Assembly (NCBI RefSeq): GCF_038630985.1
Contig: NZ_CP152049.1
Span: 2,685,501 to 2,749,500, forward strand
Direction of reading: 5' to 3'
Length of the DNA stretch: 64,000 bases
Source: Paenibacillus sp. FSL H8-0548
GTDB taxonomy: Bacteria; Bacillota; Bacilli; Paenibacillales; Paenibacillaceae
Shown here: in pieces, positions 43,488 through 52,526 of the stretch
Numbering within the stretch: the first letter of the stretch is position 1
How the letters are laid out: the number at the start of each line of letters is the position of its first letter
The notes under the pieces: model-generated
What the model was told of the DNA's origin: nothing
The model's database searches: none
What the model saw: only the letters and a program-made list of their open reading frames with translations
Made by a program: the position numbers and the translations under genes

Positions 43488-44735
43488 ATGGATAAACAAA
43501 TGCAGAAACGTCAGAGGTTTAACAAAGGTTATGCGCTGCAGCTAACGACTATTTTTTTGGGCTTTATCATTTTTGGAATTTCGGAAAATATTAAAGGTCC
43601 AGCAATCCCGCGAATTCAATTCGATTTTATGCTCGATGAGATGGAGCTTGGCACATTGCTGTCGCTTAATGCGCTGGGCTATTTGATTGCCTGCTCCTTT
43701 ACAGCCATTCTTACTCACAAGCTTGGCATTAAAGCGGTAAGCATCATGGCTTTTGGGTCGATGCTGCTGTCGGGCGTTCTAATCTTTTTCTCCCAAAGCT
43801 ATCCGGTATTTACATCGTCCTATTTCTTAATGTACATAGGAAATGGCATGCTGGAAATTAGCTTGGCTATTCTTGGCGCGCGGATTTTTGTGAAAAACAC
43901 AGGCACGATGATGAATTTATCTCATTTTTTCTATGGAATCAGCTCTACGGTCGCCCCTATGATTGCTACAGGATTAATGACGGTAACTGTATTTGGCCAT
44001 ACGCTTGATTGGCGGGGAATGTATTTAGTGATGCTTTGTTTATCTATACTGCCTATGATTCCAGCATTTCTAAGCAAGTTTCCTGGCGATGATTTGTTAC
44101 AGGAGGATCGTTTGCCGCTGAAGAGCTTAGTGCGTGATCCAGCTTTGTGGCTGCTCGTGCTTATTCTCTCCTTTGGCGTCGTATCGGAATTGGCCGTGGG
44201 CGGATGGCTCGTCAATTTTCTGGAGAAGGCCTACAAGTGGGATACGGTATCCGCCTCTGGCATGCTGTCTATGTTTTTTCTATGCTTCTCGGCAGCGAGG
44301 CTGCTGCTCGGCCCCGTAACAGACAAAATCGGCTTTAATCTTTCACTTATTATTTTCGCAGCATTCTCCGCTACATGTACCTTTATTGCGATATTGGGAG
44401 GGGAATCGGCAGCCTTCCTATTCGCAGCGGCAGGAATAGGAATTGCGCCTATCTATCCAACCGTCATGGCGTTTATCGCCAAACGATACCCAAAGGGGAG
44501 CGATACGGCGATTACCTTTACCGTTACTCTAATGGGAATTGGGAGCGTCATCGGCAATTATGCCATTGGTGCGATAACGAAAGGGATCAAAAACAGCTAC
44601 GGAGCCAATACAGAGCTGGGCTTGCTTCGCGGGCTGCAGGCCGGCTACGGCTTTATCGGCTTATGTGCCTTCATTTGCGCCGTGTCTGGCTGCTTCTTGT
44701 ATCGCTACTTGAAAGCGCGCAAAGAGCTGATTTAA
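43488..44735 (+). CDS. MFS transporter, probably sugar
   Basis: ~415 residues with about 12 predicted helices. An N-terminal helix with GFIIFGISENIKGPAIPRIQ and the FucP/GlcP-like arrangement of acidic residues, plus GARIFVKNTGTMMNLSHFFYG in the middle, suggest a proton-coupled sugar or sugar-alcohol importer. The substrate is not deducible. The frame is open from a TTG at 43482; ATG 43488 is the better start. Single-gene unit with terminators on both sides. Confidence 0.8.
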   Translation: MDKQMQKRQRFNKGYALQLTTIFLGFIIFGISENIKGPAIPRIQFDFMLDEMELGTLLSLNALGYLIACSFTAILTHKLGIKAVSIMAFGSMLLSGVLIFFSQSYPVFTSSYFLMYIGNGMLEISLAILGARIFVKNTGTMMNLSHFFYGISSTVAPMIATGLMTVTVFGHTLDWRGMYLVMLCLSILPMIPAFLSKFPGDDLLQEDRLPLKSLVRDPALWLLVLILSFGVVSELAVGGWLVNFLEKAYKWDTVSASGMLSMFFLCFSAARLLLGPVTDKIGFNLSLIIFAAFSATCTFIAILGGESAAFLFAAAGIGIAPIYPTVMAFIAKRYPKGSDTAITFTVTLMGIGSVIGNYAIGAITKGIKNSYGANTELGLLRGLQAGYGFIGLCAFICAVSGCFLYRYLKARKELI

Positions 44736-44754
44736 AGGTGACGCTGCGTGAAAT

Positions 44755-44793
44755 AGAAAGCCCGACAGTCCTCCTTGGACAGCCGGGCTTTCT
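44755..44793. terminator. Terminator after the MFS gene
   Basis: AGAAAGCCCG (44755-44764) pairs with CGGGCTTTCT (44784-44793), with an additional inner GTCC/GGAC pairing. The A- and T-rich flanks allow function in both directions. Confidence 0.85.
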
Positions 44794-44883
44794 GCTTAAT
44801 AATGACACAATCCCTTGTGTCTTCACCTATATTTTTCAAGTAAAATAGGAGTGAAAGGGATTACATTATCGGGAGGTAATATA

Positions 44884-45816
44884 ATGGCACATTATACAAT
44901 TCATCCTGAAAGATTTACCCTGCACGGCTCTTTCTCACGAGATTTTGAACCTCTATTATCGATAGATTCTGGGGATGCCATTCGTTATCGCACGCTGGAT
45001 GCGGGATGGGGACTTGAGCCATTCTCGGCTTCTGGCGTACGTGAACGATTTGAACCAAGGGAACGCCCACGGGATGGAGGGCATGCGCTTTGTGGGCCTG
45101 TTGCCATTCGCGGTGCAGAGCCTGGGATGACGCTCGAAATAAAAATAAATGACATTCATCCTGGCTCATGGGGATGGAATAGTGCGGGTGGTTTTCCGCA
45201 TCCAATAAATAATAGATTAGGCATTGCAGATGGTGCGGAATATCATCTTAATTGGAAGCTAGATGCAAATGCAATGATCGGCACCAGCGATAAAGGGCAT
45301 AAGGTAACATTGCGTCCCTTTATGGGGGTGATGGGAATGCCTCCGAATGAACCAGGCATTCATTCTACGTATCCTCCTCGTTATTGTGGAGGGAATATCG
45401 ATTGTAAAGAATTGATCGCAGGAAGCATATTATATCTCCCGATTCCAGTGTCAGGGGGGCTGTTTTCAGTCGGTGATGGACATGCCATTCAAGGGGATGG
45501 AGAAGTCGGATGTCCCGCATTAGAGTGTCCAATGGAGCTGGTGGACCTTACGTTTACGGTTCGAGAAGATATTAGCTTAACGATGCCAAGGGCAAAAACG
45601 GCTGCGGCGTGGATCACGATGGGCTTTCATGAAGATTTAAATGAAGCAACCTTTATCGCTCTTGAGGGGATGTTAAATCTTATGAAAGAAATATTTGGGT
45701 TTGATCGTAAAGAAGCTCTTGCTTTAGCTAGTCTTGTCGTTGATTTAAGGATTACGCAAATCGTAAATGGTGTCCGTGGTGTGCATGCTGTGCTTCCGCA
45801 TGGCGCGATCAGATAA
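44884..45816 (+). CDS. Acetamidase/formamidase family protein
   Basis: A 310-residue FmdA/AmdA-type amidohydrolase that in characterised members releases ammonia from formamide or acetamide. Family features include GPVAIRGAEPGMTLEIKIND, the PRYCGGNIDCKEL motif and VGDGHAIQGDGEVGCPALEC. The frame is open from 44815, but ATG 44884 has a strong GGGAGG site. It is a single-gene unit, convergent with the nucleoside hydrolase gene. The physiological substrate is unknown; many bacterial members are uncharacterised. Confidence 0.88.
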   Translation: MAHYTIHPERFTLHGSFSRDFEPLLSIDSGDAIRYRTLDAGWGLEPFSASGVRERFEPRERPRDGGHALCGPVAIRGAEPGMTLEIKINDIHPGSWGWNSAGGFPHPINNRLGIADGAEYHLNWKLDANAMIGTSDKGHKVTLRPFMGVMGMPPNEPGIHSTYPPRYCGGNIDCKELIAGSILYLPIPVSGGLFSVGDGHAIQGDGEVGCPALECPMELVDLTFTVREDISLTMPRAKTAAAWITMGFHEDLNEATFIALEGMLNLMKEIFGFDRKEALALASLVVDLRITQIVNGVRGVHAVLPHGAIR

Positions 45817-45837
45817 GGTGAACACATAATACTAAAG

Positions 45838-45881
45838 AAAGAATGCTAACGAAACGCTACGGACTCGTTAGCATTCTTTTT
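45838..45881. terminator. Bidirectional terminator between convergent genes
   Basis: A perfect 15-bp stem: AAAGAATGCTAACGA (45838-45852) and TCGTTAGCATTCTTT (45865-45879), with A- and T-runs on either side. It serves the formamidase gene and possibly the convergent nucleoside hydrolase gene. Confidence 0.92.
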
Positions 45882-45913
45882 TGCGAATAGGTGGTTGCGA
45901 AGGGTTCTGCTCA

Positions 45914-46831
45914 TTATTGCCGCTTCAGCTTGGAGAAAAAGTCTTTGAAAATCGGGTCGCGATGGATGTGATCGACATAACGGATCAAATGCCTCGATGA
46001 ATCGAAGCTCCACCGAAATTGATCAGAGATGTGCGGACTAGGCACAAGTGAGCTTGGTGTCCATTCGGGATTAATCGTATAAGCAATGGTTGTCATATCC
46101 CAAATCACGCGTGAAGCGCCTAAATGATCCTTTGTACATTTCTCGAAAATATCGTAAAGGTAGTGTCCGATCTCGCCTTGCTCCCTCACATATTCCCGAA
46201 TTTCGGGCAAGGTAGTCGTAAGATGAGAAGTAACGCCCATACATGGAATGAGCACAAGCGGCACTCCGCTATCCATCATGATACGTGAAGCATGAAGATC
46301 CTGCTGGAGATTAAATTCACGAGTATCCTGCCACTGAAACGAGTGGCCGCCCAGCCATACTACGACGATTTTACGAATAATTTCCGGCTGCATCAGAATG
46401 GCCGAAGCTACATTTGTAATAGCACCTATAGCAAATACATAAAGTGGATCTTCATCCGAGGAGGCCATCGCAAGCTCGACCAAATGACGTGCCGCCGGGC
46501 TTTCAACAAAGGTCTCAGGTCCTGGCAAATAACTCTCAGACCCCGGATATGACGGCACCGAGCTCTTCATTAGTTCTAGAACCTTCACAATCTCGTTATA
46601 GCTTTTCTCCATTCCATCCTTTGGACCATCGGATAGCTCATTATGGAAGGGAGCAGCATAAATCGCTTGCAATGAGATGCTCTCTGGTGACAGAAGGGCG
46701 TAGCAGATTGCGAATTGATCATCGATTTCATTAAAGGTATCGGTGTCGAGCACGGCTCGTACCTTTCTGTGAGCGGGCTCTAATCGTTTTACTCTGTCCT
46801 CATTTGAGATTACTGGAAATTGTACGGTCAT
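45914..46831 (-). CDS. Inosine-uridine-preferring nucleoside hydrolase
   Basis: A 305-residue IUNH-fold hydrolase that cleaves N-glycosidic bonds of ribonucleosides. The calcium-binding motif D29-T-D31-TFNEID37-D38 is present, as are FAIGAITNVASAI and a WLGGHSF segment. The N-terminus is some 20 residues longer than usual. Divergent from an AraC gene 139 bases away, which is a plausible regulator. Confidence 0.87.
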   Translation of the reverse strand: MTVQFPVISNEDRVKRLEPAHRKVRAVLDTDTFNEIDDQFAICYALLSPESISLQAIYAAPFHNELSDGPKDGMEKSYNEIVKVLELMKSSVPSYPGSESYLPGPETFVESPAARHLVELAMASSDEDPLYVFAIGAITNVASAILMQPEIIRKIVVVWLGGHSFQWQDTREFNLQQDLHASRIMMDSGVPLVLIPCMGVTSHLTTTLPEIREYVREQGEIGHYLYDIFEKCTKDHLGASRVIWDMTTIAYTINPEWTPSSLVPSPHISDQFRWSFDSSRHLIRYVDHIHRDPIFKDFFSKLKRQ

Positions 46832-46872
46832 CGATGCAGCCTCCTCTATTTACTTAACGCTGTAAATATAAC

Positions 46873-46911
46873 ATGATAGAAGAAACTTTTTTATCATGAT
46901 ATGGCTATCAT
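46873..46911. promoter_or_regulatory. Inverted repeat between divergent nucleoside hydrolase and AraC genes
   Basis: ATGATAG (46873-46879) and CTATCAT (46905-46911) flank an AT-rich core containing a further ATCATGAT word. It is a candidate operator for the adjacent AraC protein; no independent support. Confidence 0.35.
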
Positions 46912-46970
46912 TCTTATAGAAACTGGCTAACTTTATTGTGAAAAAAATCGGTGCTGGAGGATGGAGAGGA

Positions 46971-47741
46971 ATGAATATGCTCGCTAAAATGGTTTTTTTT
47001 CATCATACGACTAGAGAGAAAGGCTTCCGAGTAGGGCCTCACCAGCATCATTCTTATGAATTAGTATACTATCTGGACGGTGGAGGCCAGGCCGTTATCG
47101 AGGAGCATAGCTATCCGTTTCATGACAATTCCTTTACTGTTATTCGGCCTGGGAGCGTACATGATGAAGTGCATACTACGGATAGTCAAGTTATGTTTAT
47201 TGGCTTTCATGTGGCTCCTCACATCCATATTCCTACTGGCTTCTTTGCAGAAGAAGTTCATCAAGGCAATTACCCGATATTGTCACTGCTGTTGCAGATG
47301 AAAGCTGAATTTATCAATAAGCAGCCGCTTTATCAGGAGAAGCTGAATTTACTGACAAGTGAGATCGTTATTGAGCTTTGCAGAAGGTTTCCTCCGAAAA
47401 ACCAGCAGCAATTACATACGGACCCGCTGCACTATGTTCGCAATTACATGGATGAGCATTATCAGCAGGCTTTAGGAATTGAAGAGCTTGCAGCTCTAGC
47501 GGGCTACAGCTATGATCGATTTCGTCATCTATTTAAAGAGAAAACAGGCTTATCACCTCAAAAATATTTGTTGAATCATCGGATTACTCATGCCTCTCAA
47601 CTATTGCAGCATACAAAACTGCCGATCAATGAAATCGCGCTAGATGCCGGGTTCTCAACAGCTGCACAATTTTGTCATTTTTTCAAGAGAGAATTAGGGA
47701 TTACCCCGCGACAGCATCGGTTAGCTCATTTGCAAACCTAG
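46971..47741 (+). CDS. AraC-family transcriptional regulator
   Basis: A ~256-residue regulator: cupin domain (VGPHQHHSYELVYYLDGGG, HDNSFTVIRPGSVHDE) and C-terminal AraC domain (LAALAGYSYDRFRHLFKEKTG ... FSTAAQFCHFFKRELGITPRQHR). The frame is open from a GTG at 46938, but ATG 46971 or 46977 fits the GAGAGGA site better. Divergent from the nucleoside hydrolase gene, probably controlling it. Confidence 0.85.
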   Translation: MNMLAKMVFFHHTTREKGFRVGPHQHHSYELVYYLDGGGQAVIEEHSYPFHDNSFTVIRPGSVHDEVHTTDSQVMFIGFHVAPHIHIPTGFFAEEVHQGNYPILSLLLQMKAEFINKQPLYQEKLNLLTSEIVIELCRRFPPKNQQQLHTDPLHYVRNYMDEHYQQALGIEELAALAGYSYDRFRHLFKEKTGLSPQKYLLNHRITHASQLLQHTKLPINEIALDAGFSTAAQFCHFFKRELGITPRQHRLAHLQT

Positions 47742-47904
47742 GGCCAATTCGAGCATAACAGGTAACCGCTTGACGCGGCTTGAACTTGTCGACGCAGTTT
47801 GGTTATGTCAGAATGTAGATAGCTGCATATGTTGATTTTTATTGTTGTTTGTTAATATATTTTGTTGTTTGTTTGTGTGGTTCATAATGAGAGGGAGGCT
47901 TATG

Positions 47905-48684
47905 ATGTTTGCTGCGCAGCGTAGAGAGAAAATCGTGGAATGGTTGAAGCTAAAGGGTCAGGTTGTCGTTAAGGAGCTGGCGAAGGAAATGAATGTCTCC
48001 GAGGGAACACTCCGTACTGATCTCCGGATGCTTGAGGATGAAGGTGTAATTGAACGTACGCATGGCGGCGCCGTTCTAGCGAACAAGAAAAATAGTTTTC
48101 GAGGAGATTCGTTCGTTGCGCGAAGCGAGATGAACTATGCGGAGAAAAGAGCAATCGGCCAGCAAGCTGCGCAGCTCGTCACCAAGGGGCAATGCATTCT
48201 ACTCGACGCAAGCTCGACCGTGCTTGAGCTGGCGAAGGTGCTTGCCGATTATGATTATTTAACGGTAGTCACGAATGGGCTCGATGCCGCTATGACGCTT
48301 AATCAGAATCCGCGGATCAATGTCATCCTAATTGGAGGTGTTCTTAGATCCGGTTCAAGAACGGTAGAGGGCGTACTCGGAAAAAATTTGCTTGATGGCA
48401 TTCATGGCGACTTGTTCTTTACCTCTGCCGAAGGAGTTAGTGTGGAAGAAGGCATGACCGATTTCAGCTTATACGAGGCGGAGCTTAAGAAAAAAATGGC
48501 TTCTAATGCGAGAAAAACGATTGCGCTGGCTGATCACACTAAGCTAGGCAGACGCTCTATAGCGACATCAGTGGAATTGGCTGGCATTCATACCCTTATC
48601 ACAGATGGCAAAGCGGATAAACGATATTTAGAAAAAATAAAAGGTGTAGAAATTATAATAGCTGCAGCAAATGACAACAAATAA
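47905..48684 (+). CDS. DeoR-family transcriptional regulator
   Basis: A ~259-residue repressor. The N-terminal helix-turn-helix is QRREKIVEWLKLKGQVVVKELAKEMNVSEGTLRTDLR, followed by the DeoR signature with EGVIERTHGGAVL. The C-terminal sugar-phosphate sensor contains LDASSTVLELAKVL and LIGGVLRSGSRTVEG. The open frame extends 21 codons upstream into hydrophobic nonsense; ATG 47905 after AGGGAGG is preferred. It precedes the HAD phosphatase and AraM-like genes by 108 bases and likely controls them in response to a phosphorylated sugar or polyol. Confidence 0.88.
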   Translation: MFAAQRREKIVEWLKLKGQVVVKELAKEMNVSEGTLRTDLRMLEDEGVIERTHGGAVLANKKNSFRGDSFVARSEMNYAEKRAIGQQAAQLVTKGQCILLDASSTVLELAKVLADYDYLTVVTNGLDAAMTLNQNPRINVILIGGVLRSGSRTVEGVLGKNLLDGIHGDLFFTSAEGVSVEEGMTDFSLYEAELKKKMASNARKTIALADHTKLGRRSIATSVELAGIHTLITDGKADKRYLEKIKGVEIIIAAANDNK

Positions 48685-48792
48685 GCTGTCATATAACAGC
48701 ATTTGAAAACGTCAATAAAAGCATTCAATCGTTGACAAATGATGATAAATGAAAGGAAAATAGAGGAGGGATGAAACGGAGGGAGCTGCACA

Positions 48793-49596
48793 ATGCTGAA
48801 TGAGATCGAAGGCTATATTATAGATTTGGATGGAACGATATATAGAGGCAATCAGGCGATTGACGGGGCGATGGAGGCCATTGATCATCTGAAGAAGCAC
48901 GGAAAAAAGATTGTTTATTTAAGCAATCGCGGAAATATTTCCCGGGTGATGTGCCAAGAAAAGCTTCAGCGAATGGGGATTTCAGCCGCAATTGACGAAA
49001 TTCTGCTAACCTCAACGGTTACTGCACAATATTTGCGAATGCACGAGCCGCTTGCTAAGGTTTGGACGCTTGGTGACTATGGGCTGAGAGAGGAACTGCA
49101 ATCTTGGGATATCGACATGGCGAAGCATCCAGAGGAAGCAAATCATTTAGTAATTACACTGCATGAAAGCTTGACCTATAAGGAGCTGAATCAGGCCTTT
49201 CGAGCTGTAAGCAGCGGAGCGGAAATTATAGCAACAAATGCCGATAAATCTTTTCCAGGAGAAGATGGAGAATCGATTGATGTCGCTGGAATGGTAGCGG
49301 CAATCGTTGCTACAACGGGGAAGGATGTTAAGCTTGTTGTCGGCAAGCCGTCAGCGATGATGGCAGAAGCGGCCTTGCGCACCCTCGGTGTGACTCCAGA
49401 GCGTTGTTTAGTCATAGGCGATAGCTTGGCTTCCGATATTGCTTTAGGGAAGAGAGCAGGGATAAAAACCGCACTTGTTCTTAGTGGTTCATCCAGCAGT
49501 CAAGATGCATTACTAGCAAATGAACAGCCAGACTGGGTTTGGAATTCAATTTCGGATTTGATCCCATTACTAGCGCTGAAGGAGGAGCTTATATGA
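48793..49596 (+). CDS. HAD-IIA sugar/polyol phosphatase, AraL/NagD-like
   Basis: A 267-residue HAD phosphatase with nucleophile D11 and acid D13 in GYIIDLDGTIYRG, motif II Ser in VYLSNRG, the Lys in GKPSAMM and acidic GDSLASD near the end. The C2 cap is typical of NagD/AraL proteins, which remove phosphate from sugar phosphates. Strong ACGGAGGGAG site. Overlaps the AraM-like gene by 4 bp, as araL-araM are adjacent in Bacillus subtilis, but no arabinose genes are near. Confidence 0.88.
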   Translation: MLNEIEGYIIDLDGTIYRGNQAIDGAMEAIDHLKKHGKKIVYLSNRGNISRVMCQEKLQRMGISAAIDEILLTSTVTAQYLRMHEPLAKVWTLGDYGLREELQSWDIDMAKHPEEANHLVITLHESLTYKELNQAFRAVSSGAEIIATNADKSFPGEDGESIDVAGMVAAIVATTGKDVKLVVGKPSAMMAEAALRTLGVTPERCLVIGDSLASDIALGKRAGIKTALVLSGSSSSQDALLANEQPDWVWNSISDLIPLLALKEELI

Positions 49597-50753
49597 GCGA
49601 TATTTTAGCTACTATTAGAGAACAAGCGTCCAAGGAAGAAGGAATGGATCTTCGCGTGCTCGACATGGGCCCCGTTGTATTGGAAGCAGGCGCGATCAGT
49701 AAAGTTGCCCCTTATCTTAAAGAAAGCTTATACCATAAAGTGATTATCGTTGCGGATGAAACGACCTATGCCATTGCTGGACATTCGCTTGAGGTATCAA
49801 TTCATGCAGCGGGCATCGATGTCCATGTATCCATCATAAAGCCCAATTTGCAAGGGGATGTTATTGCGGATGAAGCGTCCCTAGTGCAATTAATGCTGGA
49901 TATCAAATCACAAGCGGCTGAAGCTGTAATCGCGGTTGGTTCAGGAACGCTGCACGATATTGCCCGGTTCTCAGGATACACAACGAATGTTCCGTTTATT
50001 TCCTTACCGACAGCACCGTCTGTAGATGGATTCAATTCCAAAGGAGCGCCTGTAATTCTACGTGGAGATAAGATAACGATTCAGTCGATCGGACCTTCAG
50101 CTATTTTTGCGGATTTAGATATATTGGTGCAAGCTCCCTCTGCACTTGTTGCAGCTGGCTTTGGCGATATGCTTGGCAAATTCACCTCGTTATTTGATTG
50201 GAAGTTCGGGGCATTGGCAGGTGGCGAGCCGTATTCACAAGTAGTAGCAGATTTAACCGAAAAGGCTCTTCTTCTGTGTGTTGAGCATGTTGATGAGATT
50301 GCCAAACGGAGTCCAGAAGGCATCAGACTTTTAACAGACGCTTTGTTAACCTCTGGCTTCGCGATGCTGCTATTTGGACAATCTCACTCTGCCTCGGGTG
50401 CCGAGCATCATCTCTCGCATTATTGGGAAATGGAGTTTCTGCGCCTGGAGAGAAGACAAATTCTTCACGGTGCAAAAGTAGGCGTTGCCTGCGCAGAAAT
50501 TTCTTCTTTCTATCACGAGCTAGCTAGTGGAGACTTGAGCTTTCTTACAGCAGAGCAGCAGGAAGCTACTCGGAAGCTAATCAGTCAAATACCGGATCAA
50601 CAAACGATTCGTCAGTTAATCGAAGCGGTTGGTGGTCCGACAGAGCCGAAGCAATTAGGAATTGATGCCGCTTTGCTAGAGAGAAGCTTGAGAGAAGCCC
50701 ATCGCATTCGGCCTAACCGTTACACCCTATTGAGAACGTTTAATGAACGATGA
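49593..50753 (+). CDS. AraM-like sn-glycerol-1-phosphate dehydrogenase
   Basis: A 386-residue metal-dependent dehydrogenase of the iron-containing ADH/DHQS-like superfamily. NAD-binding GSGTLHDIARFSGY, PTAPSVDGFNSKGAPV and the metal-binding SASGAEHHLSHYWEME motif are visible. The B. subtilis homolog AraM is nickel-dependent and reduces dihydroxyacetone phosphate to glycerol 1-phosphate, the precursor of archaeal-type lipids. ATG 49593 overlaps the phosphatase stop and has a GAAGGAGGAGC site. With the upstream phosphatase it may make glycerol or a related polyol. Confidence 0.88.
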   Translation: MSDILATIREQASKEEGMDLRVLDMGPVVLEAGAISKVAPYLKESLYHKVIIVADETTYAIAGHSLEVSIHAAGIDVHVSIIKPNLQGDVIADEASLVQLMLDIKSQAAEAVIAVGSGTLHDIARFSGYTTNVPFISLPTAPSVDGFNSKGAPVILRGDKITIQSIGPSAIFADLDILVQAPSALVAAGFGDMLGKFTSLFDWKFGALAGGEPYSQVVADLTEKALLLCVEHVDEIAKRSPEGIRLLTDALLTSGFAMLLFGQSHSASGAEHHLSHYWEMEFLRLERRQILHGAKVGVACAEISSFYHELASGDLSFLTAEQQEATRKLISQIPDQQTIRQLIEAVGGPTEPKQLGIDAALLERSLREAHRIRPNRYTLLRTFNER

Positions 50754-50832
50754 TTTCGCACACGCTAGGTTTCTATTGAACTAGTATGATCAACACAGTA
50801 TGCTAAGGGTAAAAAGGTGAAGGAGGACTGTC

Positions 50833-51654
50833 ATGGCTACCTATGATAGTTTTCATAATTACGCTTCTCTCTCCAATGGCACGATTGTTGCAGGGCACTT
50901 CAACGAGCCTGATCGATATATGACAAGCCGGCCTTCTGGTATGTCGGATTGGCTAATTACGTATACGCTGGAAGGCAGCGGATATTTTCGCACTCCTGCG
51001 GGTGAGGAAAGCTGCTCGGCGGGGGATGTTGCGTTATTGCGCAGCGGTGTTTCCCACCAGTATGGAACGGCTCCGGGCAGCCAGTGGAATTTTATATGGG
51101 CTCATTTTCCGAATATGATTGAAACCAATTATTTACCTGCGGACGAAGTTATTATTCAATCTCTGGGTAAGGCTCATCTGCAGAAAAGAGTCTATCGTGC
51201 CCTTAGAAATGTTATTCAGGATTCAAGAGAACAGCGGTCCTTCTGGATCGCATTATGCGAAAATGAAATTCGCAGTATTTTGCTGCTTATGGCTGAACGC
51301 GGCAGGCGCAAAGTAGATCCGAGAGTGGAGGAGTCACTGCATTATCTTTCCAAGCATATGAGAGAAACCGTTCGTATTGAGGATGTTGCCAAATCGGTTG
51401 GGTTATCCAGCTCTAGGCTCTCTCATTTATTTAAAGAAGAAACGGGCTCGACGATCGTTGAGACGATGAACGCGATGCGCATTCGGCAGGCTGCCTTGCT
51501 TATTAAACACTCTGACCGGACAGCTACTGAGGCTGCTTTCGATGTTGGCTTTCAAAACTACAACCACTTCGCCTATTTGTTCCGTGAGCAGATGGGCACA
51601 AGTCCGAGGGAATACATTAGGCTATCGGAAGATAGCGGTGGGAGAAATCAATAA
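50833..51654 (+). CDS. AraC-family transcriptional regulator (AraC-like ligand domain)
   Basis: A 273-residue regulator whose N-terminal half resembles the arabinose-binding domain of AraC: SDWLITYTLEGSGYF, SAGDVALLRSGVSHQYG, WNFIWAHFP. The C-terminal DNA-binding domain has VEDVAKSVGL-like spacing and ends FQNYNHFAYLFREQMGTSPREYIR. Strong AAGGAGG site. A terminator follows. No carbohydrate operon is immediately adjacent. Confidence 0.85.
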   Translation: MATYDSFHNYASLSNGTIVAGHFNEPDRYMTSRPSGMSDWLITYTLEGSGYFRTPAGEESCSAGDVALLRSGVSHQYGTAPGSQWNFIWAHFPNMIETNYLPADEVIIQSLGKAHLQKRVYRALRNVIQDSREQRSFWIALCENEIRSILLLMAERGRRKVDPRVEESLHYLSKHMRETVRIEDVAKSVGLSSSRLSHLFKEETGSTIVETMNAMRIRQAALLIKHSDRTATEAAFDVGFQNYNHFAYLFREQMGTSPREYIRLSEDSGGRNQ

Positions 51655-51674
51655 ATCGGCTTTATTGATGCAAA

Positions 51675-51710
51675 GGCCAGCAGCTTAAGTTGAAGCGGCT
51701 GGTCTCTTCT
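51675..51710 (+). terminator. Terminator after the AraC gene
   Basis: GGCCAGCAGCTT (51675-51686) pairs with AAGCGGCTGGTC (51693-51704), one mismatch and one G-T pair, then TCTTCT. Confidence 0.65.
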
Positions 51711-51930
51711 ATATAAGTTGAACTAAACATTTGCGTTTTGGTCGCTGCGCGAGTAGATCATTCTGAAGGGTCGCTGTTGCAGCCAGATTCTTTGATTTCC
51801 TAAGACATTTAAAGGTAAGAATATGGCTGCAAAGGCGAACACTTCGTTTCTAGAGAAACAATCTTCTCGCTTCGCTAAATCTTCATTTTTTTAAAATATA
51901 GGAAAGGATATCATTTCGCCATACTTTCTC

Positions 51931-51997
51931 TATATTTCTCGAAATGAAACGCGCTGGCGCCGCCAAAGGACGGCGATAGCCGTTTCACCTTGGTTCA
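51931..51997 (-). repeat. Intergenic repeat family R3, copy 2
   Basis: The reverse complement of this segment matches 9156-9219 across ~60 bases, with a few substitutions and small indels. Contains GAAACGCG and CGTTTCAC ends around GGCGCCGCC. Confidence 0.7.
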
Positions 51998-52024
51998 AGG
52001 TATATCGTTTAATGAGAAGCAGCG

Positions 52025-52235
52025 TAGCCTGCACTTCGTACAATAGAAACCTTACATGAGAGCTGTTTCAGATGGCTACATTGTACTATTGCAGGAGATT
52101 TAGCTCCAAACCAACGAATATCGCCCTATACTAGGCAACCTATTGCACAAACTACAGTGTACGTATTGAGTCAGGCAAGTCACGTCGATTACGTTGTACA
52201 AACTGCAGCGTAGCCTCATCCTATCGCGCTATTTC
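52025..52235 (+). repeat. Intergenic repeat family R1, copy B
   Basis: Same orientation match to 5540-5760 over about 210 bases, ~80% by eye. The palindromic words TACAATA/CATTGTA and ACGTTGTACAAACTGCAGCG are kept. No coding potential is shared between copies. Confidence 0.7.
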
Positions 52236-52526
52236 TTTACCATTGGTTTCTAAAACTTAAGTTCAACTTATATAATTTAAGCTAAGATCTATTTTGCTGA
52301 CGAATTCTTCCATTCCTCATGGTCAGCTTGGACTCGCTTCCAGAGCTGATCCTTCTCCAAACCGCTATAGTTAACTAGCTTTTCTCCAAATTGCTCACCG
52401 AGCAGCTCCAGCCACACTGATTTTGTTTGAATCTCCGTTTTAGTCATACCGCTTCGGTCAAGCTTTTTCCATATGCAGCCTCGCAGCTCATGGCCTTCTG
52501 CTTCATTCCTATTTTTAATCAAAAAC

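Larger units (their letters stand above)
51711..52273. repeat. 563-bp composite repeat block with terminal inverted repeats
   Basis: ATATAAGTTGAAC (51711-51723) and its exact reverse complement (52261-52273) bound a 563-bp gene-free block. Inside are a module matching 5815-5860, repeat R3 (51931-51997) and repeat R1 copy B (52025-52235). The termini resemble those of a non-autonomous mobile element, but no flanking duplication is evident. Confidence 0.55.

Noticed and set aside
44375..44848. 157-codon plus-strand frame overlapping the MFS gene end
   Set aside because: Out-of-frame shadow with Arg/Tyr-rich nonsense composition; the MFS frame and the terminator after it explain the region.
52289..52522. 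Independent small gene
   Set aside because: It is the displaced 3' end of the nat gene; it joins in frame to the other half across the 9-bp target duplication.
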